NCBI GenBank assembly: GCA_004431415.1
Contig: QPMI01000078.1
Location: 1-64,000, forward strand
Source of the DNA: Cyanophora paradoxa
Taxonomy: Eukaryota; Glaucocystophyceae; Cyanophorales; Cyanophoraceae
DNA: 64,000 nt
Direction of reading: 5' to 3'
The stretch's first letter is position 1; each line of letters opens with the position of its first letter. The translations under genes were made by a program, and so were the position numbers. The notes beneath the pieces were generated by a model. The model searched no databases, had not been told where the DNA came from, and was given only the letters and a program-made list of their open reading frames with translations. Shown piece by piece: positions 50,690 to 63,184 of the stretch.

Positions 50690-51990
50690 TCAAAGGACAA
50701 TCGCTGTCGGTCGCGCCTGGCGGGCGCTGAAGTTCGGGCGTCGCCGGTGTCGTAAAAACTGACATCTCGAGCCTGCGAGGCGCAAGGCCGCGGCCCGTAT
50801 GACTCTGAGCGAGGCCGTGTGAAATCGAATTCGGGAGGGGTCGAGCCGCGACGGGGTATCGTTTCTCGACAAGGGCACCGCGAGCCTCGTCGCACCGGTG
50901 CGCGGCGAGGCGGCAGCGATCGATAAACGAGTCATTCTCAGCATTCCGCACCAGGTCTCGAGGTCACCGGCGGCCCAAGTCACCAGGTTCCGACCGAGGT
51001 TTCGGCCGAGGCTCGGCGAGGACCGGCCTCGCGGCCCCGAAAACATTCTCACGTGCAATGCCAGCATCGGTACGCACATTTGGCGTTGTCCGAGCGTACG
51101 GGGCACGATGGATCGGTTAGCGGCCACGTTCGCCTGGCGGGCGAACTCGGCCCGCGTGCTCCGGCGCCATTTCTTTGTTTTCTTTCGACTTACATCAGTG
51201 CTTACGTCGCAGGCGAGCAACCCGTCGCGCTCGCGCAGCGCGCCGGGGACGCCGGCGGCCGCGGCCGCGGCCGGCGCCTCCTCGAGCTCGGCTCGTTGCG
51301 CCACCCCGCCCTCGGTCGTGAGCAGCGTGCCTTCGACTCCGGGCTCTCGCACCGGTTCGTGTCGGTTCAAATTCAAGAGCTTTTGCGAATCGTAACCCGC
51401 CCCGTCGCAGTAAAGCTTTATGGGATGGAGGTCGTCCCCCAATACAGGCGAGACGTAGACGACGCGTCGGCCGCCAGCAGCGTACCCTCGACTCCTCTGC
51501 GGGCAGCCTCACCTTCTCTGGCCGGCACCGCCCGGCCCTCCACGCCGGGCTCCGCTCGCGGTTCGCGCGATCAGATCTAGACTGCAGCTGGCCATGCACG
51601 TGGGCCGGCCAGGGGCGGAAAAATCGTTTTAATCTTCTCACAGGGACGTTCCGGATGAACGGGAGGGAGGTGCCCGTGCAGTACAGCGGCGGGGCATCTT
51701 CGCCGGCGCTGTCGGCGGCGGGCAGCGTCGCGAACGGCGGGACCGCCCCCGCCACGCCGGCGCCGAGCGCGACGACGCTCGCCACGGCCGCTACGGTGCG
51801 GTACAACCGCAGCGAGGGGGACCCTTCCTCCGCCCCCGCCACGCCGGCGGCGGCTACGGCTGCTCGAGCCCCCGCGCCCAACGTCGGCGCCGGCGTAGGT
51901 CCGCGCCTTCGCGCAGTAGTACATGCGCGCCGCCAGCTGACTGCGGGGCGGCGCGGGCCGGGTGATATCCAGGTCTAGAGCCCGGGAGGC
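50690..51990 (-). CDS. Unrecognised multi-exon host gene
   Basis: Minus-strand coding pieces: RTVAAVASVVALGAGVAGAV with YCTGTSLPFIRN (about 51,640-51,830; possible membrane segment), LHPIKLYCDGAGYDSQKLLN with RHEPVREPGVEGTLLTTEG (about 51,200-51,440), ending at a gtaagt-like donor, EFARQANVAANRSIVPRTLG (about 51,060-51,160), ending at gtgaga, and NDSFIDRCRLAAHRCDEARG (about 50,800-50,945). Exon joins are not worked out and no family is recognised. It lies head-to-head with the RDR gene; a plus-strand ORF over the same bases (51,655) is less protein-like. Confidence 0.4.
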
Positions 51991-52061
51991 GGGACCCGCA
52001 CGCGGAGTCCGTCGCCGCCGCCTCGGGGGCGTGCAGCCCCGGGGGCTCGAGCGTGCAGGCC

Positions 52062-55000
52062 ATGGCCATGGGCGGCCTGCACGGGCGGGGCGCGGGGCCC
52101 GACCCCCGCGACCTCGGCGAGCGCCTCCGGCAGGTCCAGCTGCACGCCTCGCCGGCCCCGCCCCTGGCCCCCTCGCCGGCCCGCACGGCCGCCTCCTCGC
52201 CGCCCGGCGCCGCCACCCCGGCCTCCGTCCGCCGCGCCCTCGCGTTCCCCTCCGAACAGAGGCCGGCGGCCGCTGCCACGGGGGCCGATGCGTACGGTCC
52301 GCCGCCGCGGCCCAGTCAGCCCTTCTACCCGCCCGCGCCCCCGCCGGAGCTCGCGCCCCGCGCCCCGCTCGCCCTCCCTCCGGCCCCGCGGAGCTCCAGG
52401 CCGCGGGGCCCCTCCCACCGCCCCCGCCCACAGCGCCGGCGCCTGCGCCTGCGGTCGCCGTCGCCGCCGCCCCGCGGCAGTCGGCAGCGCCGGCGGCGGA
52501 GCACGCGGTCTTCGCGCCCCGCGGGGCGGACCGCCCCGCCATCGACCCCAAGGCGCGCCAGCTCCCGGCCATTCCCGGCCCGGGGCACCCCTCAGAGAGA
52601 GCCGAGGTGACCCTGTTCTGCTCGCCCGCAGAGGCTCGGGAAGGCGGAGCTGCTGGACACGATGCACACCGTCCACCTCGACCCCCGCACCGTCCGCCCC
52701 GCCCCGCCCCGCCCCGCCCCGCCCCGCCCCGCTGCCTGTGCCTGAGCGGCGGGGACCGGGCCGGGGCGGCATGTGCAGGGCCGCGCCTTGCCCTACGAGG
52801 CGCGGGAGCAGGTGCGGTTCCGGGCCGCCTGGGAGCTCCCTCTCCTCCAGGTCCGCTCGCGCTCTCGATTCTGACGTTCTTGCTCTAGATCTCTCTGATC
52901 ATGACCGCGGGGCAGGGCCGCCTGGTGCACGTGTTGGCGCCCATCGACCTCGCGGCGGGGACGGAGGGCCGGAAGGCGAGCCGGGCGGCCTTCGAGCGGG
53001 CGCGGGACGGCGGCCTTGACGTCCCCGGCCTCGGCCGCCTCGCGTTTCTCCTCCAGACCGACGGCCAGGCGCGCCCCTTTCTTCTTTGTCCCTTTCTTTC
53101 TTGTTTGCTTCTCTCTTCTTCCTTTTCTTCTTCTTTCTGAGGGCGGGGCGGGGCGGCAGATGCACGAGAAGAACCGGTTCGAAGGGACGTTCGTGCTGGA
53201 TGAGCCGGAGGCCGGGGCGGGGGCGGGGCGGGGCCGGCGCCTGGCCCCCGAGGACGTCCTCGGCATGGTCTACTCCCTGGTGCGCTCCAGCTCCCTTCAG
53301 CTTCAGCTTTCGCTACAGCCCGCGCTCCTGCTCCCCCCTGCCTCGTGATCGCTCCGCGCCGCGGTTGACGCGCGCGGGCTGCCATGCATATGCCAGGCGG
53401 ACTTTGAGGGGGTGGAGGAGGTGAAGCGCAACGCCCGCGTCGGCTCCCTCTTCTCCAAATGCCTCCCCGTCGCCACGGTACCGTGCCCTCCCAAATTCAT
53501 TCAGCTCGGCCCCTGCAGCTCGACTCTAAACCGGCGCTGCGGAGGTTGAGGAGGGGCGGGTGCGGGTGGAGGAGGACATCAAGGCGCCGGGGAGCGGCGC
53601 GGTGATGACGGACGGCTGCGGCCTCATCTCCCCGCGCCTCTTCGACGCCGTCCGCCGCCGTGCGCGCGCGCCCGGCCCGGACCCCCAAGTCGAGCCCCGC
53701 CTCGACCCCTGCTCCGCGCGCCTCTGACGGATCGACCGACCGACCGGCCGGCCCCGCTTCGAACTCGAAGAGCTGGAGCGCTTCGGGGTCCGCGAGCACG
53801 GCAGGGGCGAGTGCCGTACCTACCTGCAGGCACGCCCGCCGCCCCGGCCCCACTCGCTATCGCTGCACGTTATCTGCCTCGCCTCAGGGCCTCATCGCCC
53901 CGTGCGCAGATCCGGCTCGGGGGCGTGAAGGGGATGGTGGTGCGGGCCGAGGGACTACCCGAGGGCGTCGACCTCGTCGTCCGCCCCTCCATGATCAAGT
54001 ACTCCCGTGCGCCCGCGCCGCAGCTTGGTCCGCCTCGCACCCCCGCCCCGCCCCTCACCGCCGGCCCTTTTGCGCAGGCTCGGTGGAGCGGACTCTGTAC
54101 GTCGTGGCCTTCGACCACGTGCCGCGCGAGGGCCGCGTCAACGGCCAGGCGATCGCCTGCCTCGAGGCCGCCGGCGTCCGCGCGCCCCCGCCACTCCCGC
54201 CTATGCCTTCGCTGATGCGCGGCACAGGTGCCGCGCCACTACTTCCTCGAGGCGCAGCGGGAGGCGGCGGACGGGGCGGCCGACGCGCTCGCCTCGCGCC
54301 GCGCGGCGGGCGAGTTCCTCCGCCGCGGCGCGGCCGGCGCCGCGGCGGAAGCGGCGGCTGGCGACCCGGCCCCACGGGAGATCGCCCTGCGCCTCCTGCG
54401 CATCCTCGAGGCGGGGTTCGACCCCTACGACCCGGCCTCCGGCAAGGGGGTCCGCACGCACGCGCGCGCGCGCGCGCGCACCTCCCCGCGCCCCTCCGAC
54501 AGCCTCGGGCAGGACCCGTACGTGCGGCGCATCCTCCTCCGGTTCATCGAGCCCTTCGTCCGCTCCCTCGAGAGGTGCCCGGCTCCCTCTAGATCTAGAG
54601 TCCTGGCCTGGCCGGCGCCTATCTGAGCGGGAGGGGCGGGTGGCAGCCGGGTGCCCCCGCGGGCCGGCGGCGCCTGCTTCTGGCTCAAAATGGTCCCCGA
54701 GTCCCTCGTCTCCCTCGTCTCCGCCGCGGGGCGCCCCAACCCCGCACCGGTACCCCGCCTCAAGCCAGGCCAGGTCCTCTTCCCTCCTTCCTTCCGCTCT
54801 AGATCTGCCCACGGCCCCACGTGCGCCACCGACCGCCGGGGGCGGCAGGTGTACGTGCGGCTGGGGGGCAAGGAGCCGCTGGTGGGCCCGCTGGCCCTCT
54901 GCCGGAACCCGATCTACGAGCGCGGCGCCGTACAGCTCGTCCACGCCGTCGACGTGCGCCCCCAGATTTAGATGGCTCTTAGACTTCTCAGCGCTTCGAT

Positions 55001-56858
55001 TTCCGAGCCTCCTGGCACTGTGCCATGCTTGTCTGTCTCTTAGATATCGATTTTCTCTCAAGCTTATCGGCGCTGCCTGTGCGGCAGGTGCCGGAGTGGA
55101 CGGCGGCGGGGCGGCACGGCAACGCCCTCGTCTGCAGCGTCCTCGGCGACGCGCCCCTCGCCTCCCTCCTCTCCGACGGCGGTCCGTCAGCCAAGCCGCT
55201 CCATATATACATAGCCCAGTTAACGCGGCGGGGGCAGACTACGACGGGGACGACGTGCTGGTGATCGACGACTCGGAGGTTGCGGGGGCCCTGCGCGCCG
55301 CCGGGCACGGCGCCCGCCCGCCCCTGCCCCCCATCGACCTCTCCCACGAGATCAAGGGTGCCCCGGTCCCGCCCCGCCCCGGCTTGGCGTAGGCCGCCCG
55401 CTGAAAAGGGTCTTTACGCGCGCGCGCAGTGGCGACAGATAAGACGCGGATGGCGCTGCGGGCTGCCAGGGGCCGCGCCGCCTTCCACCGGGCGGCCTGC
55501 GAGCTGTTCCTGGCGCACGACAAGGCCGGCGCCGGCCTCCTCGACTGGCGCCAGCGCGTGTGGGCCCGCACCAGCCCCGCCGGCGTCGCCGACGAGAAGG
55601 CCCGCGCGCGCCCCTGACGCCGCCCATTGTCGTGCACGTGGGCCGCTTGCTGATCATGAGGCGGTGCGGCAGGCGCGGGCGTGCGGGGCGCGGGCGATCG
55701 TGGCCATCAACGCCTCCAAGAGCGGCGCCTTCCTCGCTGTGCCCCGCTCCCTTGATGTGCTCACGCGGCCTTGAAGCTATAGCTACCCCCGATCGCCTCT
55801 AGATCTAGATCGAGATCTGACGTCTCGACCTCGCCCGCCCGCGCGCGCAGCCGCCCTTCGGGACCGCGTGCCCGCCCTCCGGCCTCGAGCTGGCGGCGCG
55901 GGAGCACCTCGCGCGCCTGCGCCTGCCCGCGGCCGCCGCGCAAGGCGGGGCGGCCGCGGGGCCCGGGGGCGGCTCAGGGTGGAGCTGGACGGGGACCTGA
56001 AGGAAGTCCCCGGCGCGGGGGGCTACCTCGCCTTTGCCGAGCGCCTCCGCGACCAGGCCCGCCCCGCCCCGCCCCGCCCCGCCCCGCCTCCCCGCCCGCC
56101 GGATGGATTGATTGCGGGGCCCGGCCTGACCGGGGCCGGGGCGGGGGCAGTACTCGAGGGATCTGGCCCGGCTGGTGCGCGAGGCGGAGGAGGCCGAGGA
56201 GGGGAAGGGCGAGGGGGAGGACTTCCGCGGTGCGCCTCTGGACATCTCTGGCGTCCGGGCGCGTGGCCTGAGACTTCGGGGCCCGGGGCGGCGCAGGCGT
56301 GGCGGTGCGGCGGGCGGAGGAGCGCGCGGCCTCGAAGGCGGCGGCGGCGCGGGCGCTGGCGGAGGAGTGCTGGGGCGAGTGCGTGGCGGAGGTGCGGCGG
56401 CAGCGGCCCGAGTTCGAGGGGGGGGACCTCGCGGCGCAGCCCGAGCACCCCGAGCTCCTCGGTGCGCCCCCGGCCCCGCCCCGCCCCCTTAGATGCGGCT
56501 TTCTCTCGCCCAGCCCTGGCCTGGCCTGGCCTAGGCCTGGCCTGGCCTAGGCTTGGCCCGGCTTTGCCTGCAGCTGACGCTCCCCCCTCGCGCTCGCCCT
56601 CAGCGGTGGCGGCGGCGCTGTACGTGGCGGCGTACGCGGCGGCGGAGACGGGGGACGGGGCGGCGGGCGGCGCCGGCCTCTCCCTCCCCTGGAACGTCGC
56701 CCCCCGCCAGCTCTGCGCCGCCAAGCGCGCCGCCCTCGCCCTCGCGACCGCCCCGATCGCGGGGCGGCCGCCCCGTCCCTGCGGCCGCCCTCGCCCCCGC
56801 GGCCGCGGCCCCCGCTGCCGCTGCAAGCCGGGGCAAGGCCCGCGCGAGCGCCGCCTAG
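52062..56858 (+). CDS. RNA-dependent RNA polymerase of the eukaryotic RNAi (RDR/QDE-1) type
   Basis: At least 20 exons. A disordered Pro/Ala N-terminus (ATG 52,062; one likely frameshift near 52,415) precedes GKAELLDTMHTVHLDPRT, HEKNRFEGTFVLDEPEAGA, then VMTDGCGLISPRLFDAV (53,545-53,659), IRLGGVKGMVVRAEGLPEGV and LVVRPSMIKY (53,910-54,006), WLKMVPESLVSLVSA, VGPLALCRNPIYERGAVQLV, and the catalytic DYDGDDVLVID (exon from 55,238) of the DbDGD loop. Later exons have AIVAINASKSGAFLAVPRSL and GLSLPWNVAPRQLCAAKR, ending at 56,858. This enzyme makes dsRNA for small-RNA silencing. Donors are mostly GTGCGC/GTCCGC, with GC at 53,069 and 53,830. Confidence 0.88.
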
Positions 56859-57998
56859 GCCTTGGGATCCGGATCGGCTCCAGGCCGAGAGCCCTCGCTC
56901 GAGCTCGAGCCCGCGGCTCGGTGCCCCGCCAGAGGGCCCTCCTTTTGTCGTCTGCATGTGTACGTAGCTATATATAGAGTTTCCTTGTTTTGTCATTTTG
57001 CAGATACATTGAGTTTTTTGAAGGCTTTTCATGATCAAAGCCCATAGAACGGAGCCATGTGCATGTTTTTTGAAGATCTTTGGTCGGCCGCGGCGCCGGC
57101 GCCCGGCATACATACACACGTGCCCTGCCGCGATCGATCGCTTTCTTTAGTGATCATGATTGCTTTAGTGATGCTTTGATTTGTTTAGCGCGGAAGTGTA
57201 CATATTCTTTGATAAGGCTTACTGAGTCCTTGATGTCAGAGTTATTGATTCGGGGACAAGCCTCGAAGGGCACCCGAGCCTCAGAGACCTGCATGCCATG
57301 ATGCGCAGCTGAACAATGCATGGCCTTGCTAGTTTTAGTTTGTTCCCGGATTAAACAGGTTTCCGAAGTTCATCGAAATCATTGAATATTATACCGTAGC
57401 CTAGCTATAGTAGTCCCCCCGAGTCCTGGCCCAGTGGATTTCAGCTTTTAGTTTGGCTTTAGAGACATCGATCAGGCTTCGATCGATCATCGGATATCTT
57501 CGAAGCCCAGAGTCTAGACTGTGTGTGTATGTAGCCCTTCTGTGATAGAATTGATCGATCATGATTCATGACAGCCCCCCTGGCCCGGCGCCCGCGGCGC
57601 CGGCCGGCCGGGCCCCCGAGCTGATTAAACGTTAAAACGTTACCCAGTCTACAATTTCAACTTCAGCTTGCTGATCAAAAATTGTCACCCTACCAGGCTG
57701 AGCCTGGAGAGCCTCGAGAACAAAACACTGACAGCAGCTGCAGCCAACCAAGTCTGACGGCTAGTTAGCTATAGCTATAGCCTAGGCCACACTGCACTGA
57801 CATGTTGACACCGGAACACGCGCATTTTGACACTTAAGGAAACGTGCAAAGAAGCGCAGACAGTTGAAGAAGATCGACTTCTCACCGAGTTAAAAGAATT
57901 CGATTCGAAGCAAGAAATGAAATGCACGAGCGTTGGACGAAGGGGCCGCGAGAGCGGCGCGCGTAGCCTTGGGGAGCGAAGGAGGGAGCTCGGGCGAC
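56859..57998. other. Intergenic interval
   Basis: AT-richer sequence after the RDR stop. No gene is supported. Palindromic tgatcatga and atcgatcgat strings recur, as in other low-GC host intervals of this window. Confidence 0.4.
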
Positions 57999-58000
57999 GA

Positions 58001-59180
58001 TCAGCCGTCCCCCGCGGCCGGGGCGGCTCCTCGTGCACCGGTGCCGCCGCCGGGGGGCGGGGTGGCGGGGCGGGAGCCGGAGGAGGGCGGCGAGTCGCCC
58101 GCTGCCTCCTGCTCCTCCTGTTGCCGCTGCCGGGCGAGCCGCTCGAGCTTCTCGATGAGCTCCTCCGCGTCGATGGGGTCCGAGCCCCGTTGCACAGCCT
58201 GCTGCCGCGACCTCCCCGCCGCCCCCGTGCTCGGTTGACCCGCCGCCGCCGCCGCTGCCGCTGCCGCGCCGCTTCCGCTAGCTCGTGCCGGCGGCGGCGC
58301 CGCTTGGGCTGGTGCCCCGGCCGCGTGGGTCGGCGGCTGGGTCGTCGACGTGGCGCCGGCGCGGGGCCGTGCCGCCTCCGCAGCGATCTCCGCCTGCAGC
58401 TCGGCCCCCGCCTCCGGGCCGCTGAGCAGCTGGCCCATCCTTGCGCGCCTCGGGCGCAGACGCCGGCGTCGGCTCACGCGCGCGCAAACGGGGACGCTCA
58501 GCCGTTGAACCGGGGCTCACAGCCTGCACGGCAGCGGCCCCGTCATTCCGAGCGGAAACAAGCCATTCGATGCGACCAAGCACCGGAAAAGAGGGCCTGG
58601 ATCGCGTGGCGCGCTGGGCAAGCGATGGGCAAGCTTGCTTGTGTTATCAATGCGCAACCGGCGTCGCGCAGCTCTTCCGAGGCTTTCTGCGCGCCTCGAA
58701 TGGTCTCCAAATCGCCTTTCCGACGCGGGCAGCCCGCCAGGCGTGCTCCAGCTAAAAGTGTCCTGAAAGCTGATCCTTTCGAATCCCGGTCCTCTGGTCG
58801 CTTCGATCGGCCTCCGACCGCCGCTGGAGCTCTTGTACACCACAGAGCCGTGCAGTTGCACTGCAGCTGTGCGCCTCTGTAGGAAGGCCGACCTACCCAA
58901 GCCAACAAGCCGACGAGGCGCGATACCCCCCTGACGGCTTGACCCGGCTTGAAACGGGCGATGAGCACACCCTCGCTCTACGAAGGCTGCGCACGCGCGT
59001 CCTAGCGTCGAAAGCGGATGGATCCAGGTGAGGCCTTCCGCGACCTGAGCCTGGCCTCGCGACGCGCCAACCTGGCGCGGCGCAGGTAGGCTCTTCAGGC
59101 CGGCGGCGGGAGCGCAGCAGCCAAGGACAAGCGATGCGGCTCCGGCGGTGCGGACGATGCGACGGGGCCGCGCGTACACC
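58001..59180 (-). CDS. Unrecognised host gene with Ala/Pro-rich and Glu/Gln-rich helical end
   Basis: The best part is 58,441-58,001: MGQLLSGPEAGAELQAEIAA, an Ala/Pro/Ser-rich middle, and a charged helix (DAEELIEKLERLARQRQQEE), stop at 58,001. Upstream minus-strand pieces that read like exons are GDLETIRGAQKASEELRDAG (about 58,650-58,710) and LTWIHPLSTLGRACAAFVE (about 58,990-59,030). Exon joins are uncertain. It is divergent from the LRRC49-like gene (about 200 bases between starts). Family not recognised. Confidence 0.35.
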
Positions 59181-59379
59181 GCCTGACGCGCCGGCCGCAG
59201 TCCTCGTCCTCGCTGCTCTCGGGCGCCCTGCGCGTCCCGGTGAAGCGGGCTTCGAGCGCGGGCCCTGCCGGACGCACTCCCATCGGCGGCGCCGGCTTCG
59301 CGGCGGCTCGCCCGTCCAGCGCGGCGCGTCGCCCCGGCCCGGCCCCCCGCCGCGCCGCCTCTGAGCCCCGCCCGCGCAG

Positions 59380-62300
59380 ATGACGGCCTCAGGCGCGCCC
59401 GTAGTCAGCAAAGGTGCGGTTCCGCGGTGCCCCGCGAAGCCCGCCGGCGATCCGTGACCGGGGAGCGGCAGTGGGCGCGGCGCTGGCGCCGGGGGCGGTG
59501 ACGCGGCAGCGCATGTCCACGGCCCTCGCGGCGGCGGCGGCGGCGCCGGCGCCCTTCATCATCGGGACCAGCGCGGCCCGCCGGCCCGGCCAGACCCAGG
59601 CGCGCGCGCTCTCTCCGCCCGCCGCCGCGCGCGCCCGCTGACCGCGGCGCGCAGGACGCGGTGCGCTGGGGCGAGCGGGCGGGACTCCGCGCCCGGCGGC
59701 CCGCGCGTCAGGGCACGCCTGACGGGGCGCAGGGCCTGCCGCGGGCGTCGAGCACGGTGTCGGGGCGGGCCCCGCGGGAAGGCGGGCGAGGGCGGGGCCG
59801 GGGCCGGCGAGGAGGCGACGAGCCTCGTGGAGTGCCCCGGCGCCCCCGGCGTCCTTATGGTCGTCCGGAGGCGCGCCCGATCCCGCCCCGCACGGAGGTC
59901 GGGCCCGGCCCCGGGGCGCTGACGGGGGCGGGCGGGGCGCAGCGCGGAGGAGAAGGCTCGGAACCCCGAGCGCCTGAACCTCGACCGCCGCCGCCTCACG
60001 GCCCGCCCCGGCCCCGGCCCCGCCCGCACCGCCCGCACCGCCCGCTCGGGGCCCTAGCTCAGCCTAAGCGAGCGCGGCCGCCGCAGAGCTGCCCGATCCT
60101 TAGCCGTAGCGTAGCGTATCTGAGCGCGTCTGAGCGAGCGAGCGAGTCTGAGCGGGGGCCGCGCAGAGCTGCCCGATCCTGCAGGACGAGCGCCGCCTGC
60201 GCCTCCTCAACTACCAGGCCCGCCGCCCCGCCCCCTCCCCCAGTCCTTCTCGAGCGAGCGGGCGGGCAAACGACCTCGAATCGCAGAACAACCTCATCGG
60301 GCGGATCGAGCAACTGGCCGGGCTCCCCAACCTCATCTTCCTCGACCTCTACAACAACCACATCCAGGCCCGCCGCCTTGGAGCCCCCGCCCCGCCCTCC
60401 CGCCCCCCGCTTCGCCTTAGCAGCCGTCCTCGCCTCGCCGCCTCCTCGCCGCCTCGCCCGCCCGCCCGCCCGCCCGCCCGCCGCCTCGGCCTCGGCCTTG
60501 CTAGGGCCTTGGAGCTATCTCCCTCCCCGCCTCGCCCTCTCTGCTGTGCTTTACAGCCGCCGACGCAGCGGATCGAGGGTCTGGAGGGCGTCCCCTCCCT
60601 GCGCGTCCTCATGCTCGGCAAGAACCGCATCGAGCGCATCGAGGCCCGCCGCCCTGCTCCCCCTCCTCCCTCCCTGCCTAGTTTACCTACGACGCCCTCG
60701 CCACGCTACGACGCCCTAGTTTAGCTCCCGTGACGCCCGCCGCCCTCCAATGACGCCCTGTCTACCCCCCGCGTCCATCTCCTCCTCCCCTTTTCCCCTC
60801 CCCCTCCGCCCTGCCTATCTAGCCGTAACGCCCGCCCCTGCAGGGCCTGGAGTGCCTGATGCGGCTCGACGTGCTGGACCTCCACTCCAACGCCATCAAG
60901 CGCCTCGGCCCGCCCGCCCCCGCCCTGCCTGAGGGAGGGCCTGACTCTCTCTCTGCGGGGCAGAGGGCCTGGGCCACCTCTCCGAGCTCCGCGTCCTCAA
61001 GCGCGCCTCCCCCTCCCCGCCCCGCCGTCCTTCCTCTCTGACCTCTTGTCCTTTTCCCCCACAGCCTGGCGGGGAACGCGGTGGCGGAGGTCGAGGGCCT
61101 CGGCGGCCTCGCGGCCCTCGCAGAGCTCAACCTCCGCCGCAACCAGGCCAGCCCGCCCCTCCCGCTCGTCCCGCCCCCCGCCCAGAGACTATCTCTACCT
61201 TCCTTCTGCGAGCTGACGCCGCCGCCCCGCCCCCCGCCCCCGCAGATCACGGCGGTGCGGGGCCTGGAGTCGCTGCCGGCCCTCCAGCGCCTCTTCCTCT
61301 CCAACGCGCGCCGCGCCCGCCTTCCCCGCGCGCGTCCGCCTCCTCTCAGCAGCTTCTCAGAACCGGATCGCGTCGCTGGAGGCGGTGGAGTGCGTCTTTG
61401 GCCTGCGCGCCCTCGCCGGTGAGCTCGAGGCCCCGCGACCCGTACCCCGACTTTCTTGCTTACCTTTCCTCGCGCCCCCGGGCCCCCCGCAGAGCTCGCC
61501 CTCGACGGCAACCCCGTCGTCGCCTCCTCCTCCTCCCCCTCCCCGCCCCCCGCCCCCGCCGCCGGCTCGGGCCCCGCCTCCCCCTCGCCCTCCCCGCCCC
61601 CGGGCCAGGACGGCCCCGCCCCCGCCCCCTCCAGCGCCCCCTCCTGCGCCCCCGACGACCCCTCCCAGCAGCCCCTCTACCGGTGCCGGCCCGTACCCCC
61701 CACGTCCCCCGCGACCCGTACCCCCGTTCGCCCGCCCGGCCGACGGCGCCGCCCCCGCAGCTTCCTCATTCTGGACCGCATCCGCACGCTCCGCCACCTC
61801 GACGCCACCCGGGCCCGCATACCCCTTCCCCTCCCCTCCCTCCCTCCCTCTCCCGCCGCTGACTCTGCCTCAGGTCTCTGACGAGGAGCGGCGTGCGGTA
61901 GCAGCCGGCCTCCTCGCATGGACCCAGTTCCGATCCCGCCCGGAGGCCCCCGAGCCGCCCCCGCCCTCCGACGCCTCCGCCTCCGCCTCCGCCTCTGCCT
62001 CCGCGTCGCCGCCTCCGCCCGGCGGGGCTGCCCACGCCCAGTCCCAGCAGCCGGCCTCGGCCCGGGCGCGCTCGGCCGGCCCCGCCGGCACGTCGGCGTC
62101 GACGTCGGTCGTCGGTGCTCCGAGCCAGGGCGCCTTCGAGCTGGTCGCCGGCCGCCTCGTCGTGTACGCCCCGCCCGCCCGCCCGCCGAAGCCTTCGTTC
62201 GGGCCCGTCCTCTAACCAAAGCGCAGGCGGGGCGGGGGGCCCGGGGCGCTGGAGGCGGCGCTGGAGCGCTGCGGGGGTCCTTTCGAGGCCCTCGAGCTCG

Positions 62301-63184
62301 CGGGGGTGCCCCTCCCCTCCGCCCTCACCCCGCCCGCCCTCCGCCGCCTCCGCCGCCCCGAGGGCCCCTCTCGCCTCCTCCTCTCCGCCAACGGCCTCGC
62401 CAGCCTGCCCCAGGCCCGCCCCGCCCGCCCCGCCCCGCCCCGCCCCGCCCCGCCTCACAAGGGGGCGCAGCTGGAGGCGCTGGCGGGGGCCTTCGGGCCG
62501 CGCCTGCGGGAGCTCGAGCTGCGGGAGAACGCGGCGTGCGGGCTGGCGCTCTTGCGGCCCTTCGCCGCCGCTGCCTTCCCCGCCCTCGCCGCCCTCAACG
62601 GCGCCCCGTCACCCCGCCGAGCGCGCCCGCGGCCAGCTCCTCTTCGGCGCGCCTGTACCCTGCCCCACCCCGCCCGCCCCGCCCCGGGACGCCACTGACG
62701 GGCGCGTGCGCGCGCGCGAGCGAGCGCAGGTCGCCTGCGCCGCCTCGCGGAGGGCGCCACCGCGGGGTCGGCGAGGAGGCCGGCGGGCCCTCGGCACGCC
62801 CCGAGGGCGCCGGCGCGCCCGCCGCGCCGGCCCCCGGCACCGGCCCGCACGCCGCCGCCGCCGCCGCCTGTGCGCCTCTCTCTACCCCGCCCCGAGCTGG
62901 CCCCTCCCCGCCCCGCTGCGCTGACACCGATACCGGCCGCGGGCAGTCGTGGAGGGGCGGTGGAGCACGCGGCGCGCGTCTGCGAGCGGCTGGCGCGGCT
63001 CGAGGCGGCGTGGCCGGCCGTCGTCGCCGCCCTCGTGCGACAGGGCCTGCGCGACGCGGAGGCCGCCCGCGGGGCGCGCCCGGCGCCGGTCAGCACCGCC
63101 CCCGCCGAGCTCGACTGGGCGCGCGTGTCCGTGACGGACCTCGCCGCGTTCACCGCCCGCGACCGCTGTACCCTGCCTCGCTAG
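59380..63184 (+). CDS. LRRC49-like leucine-rich repeat protein
   Basis: Exon 1 MTASGAPVVSK (59,380) ends at gtgcgg. Later exons give RLNLDRRRLTA, RLRLLNYQ, NLIGRIEQLAGLPNLIFLDL (to NNHIQ at 60,367), RIEGLEGVPSLRVLMLGKNR, CLMRLDVLDLHSNAIK, EVEGLGGLAALAELNLRRNQ, AVRGLESLPALQRLFLSN, RALAELALDGNPVV and VSDEERRAVAAGL, then a second LRR-like part (LRELELRENAACGLALLRPF) and an end at 63,184. SDS22-type repeats in this order, with the NLDRRRLT and DEERR landmarks, match LRRC49, a subunit of the tubulin polyglutamylase complex of cilia. Several donors are GC (59,600, 60,368, 60,644, 61,147). Exon phases were not all checked. Confidence 0.75.

Noticed and set aside
51655-51978. Plus-strand ORF beginning MNGREVPVQYSGG as the RDR start
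   Set aside because: The opposite strand reads more like protein there, and the plus ORF ends before the RDR exons. The ATG at 52,062 is preferred.
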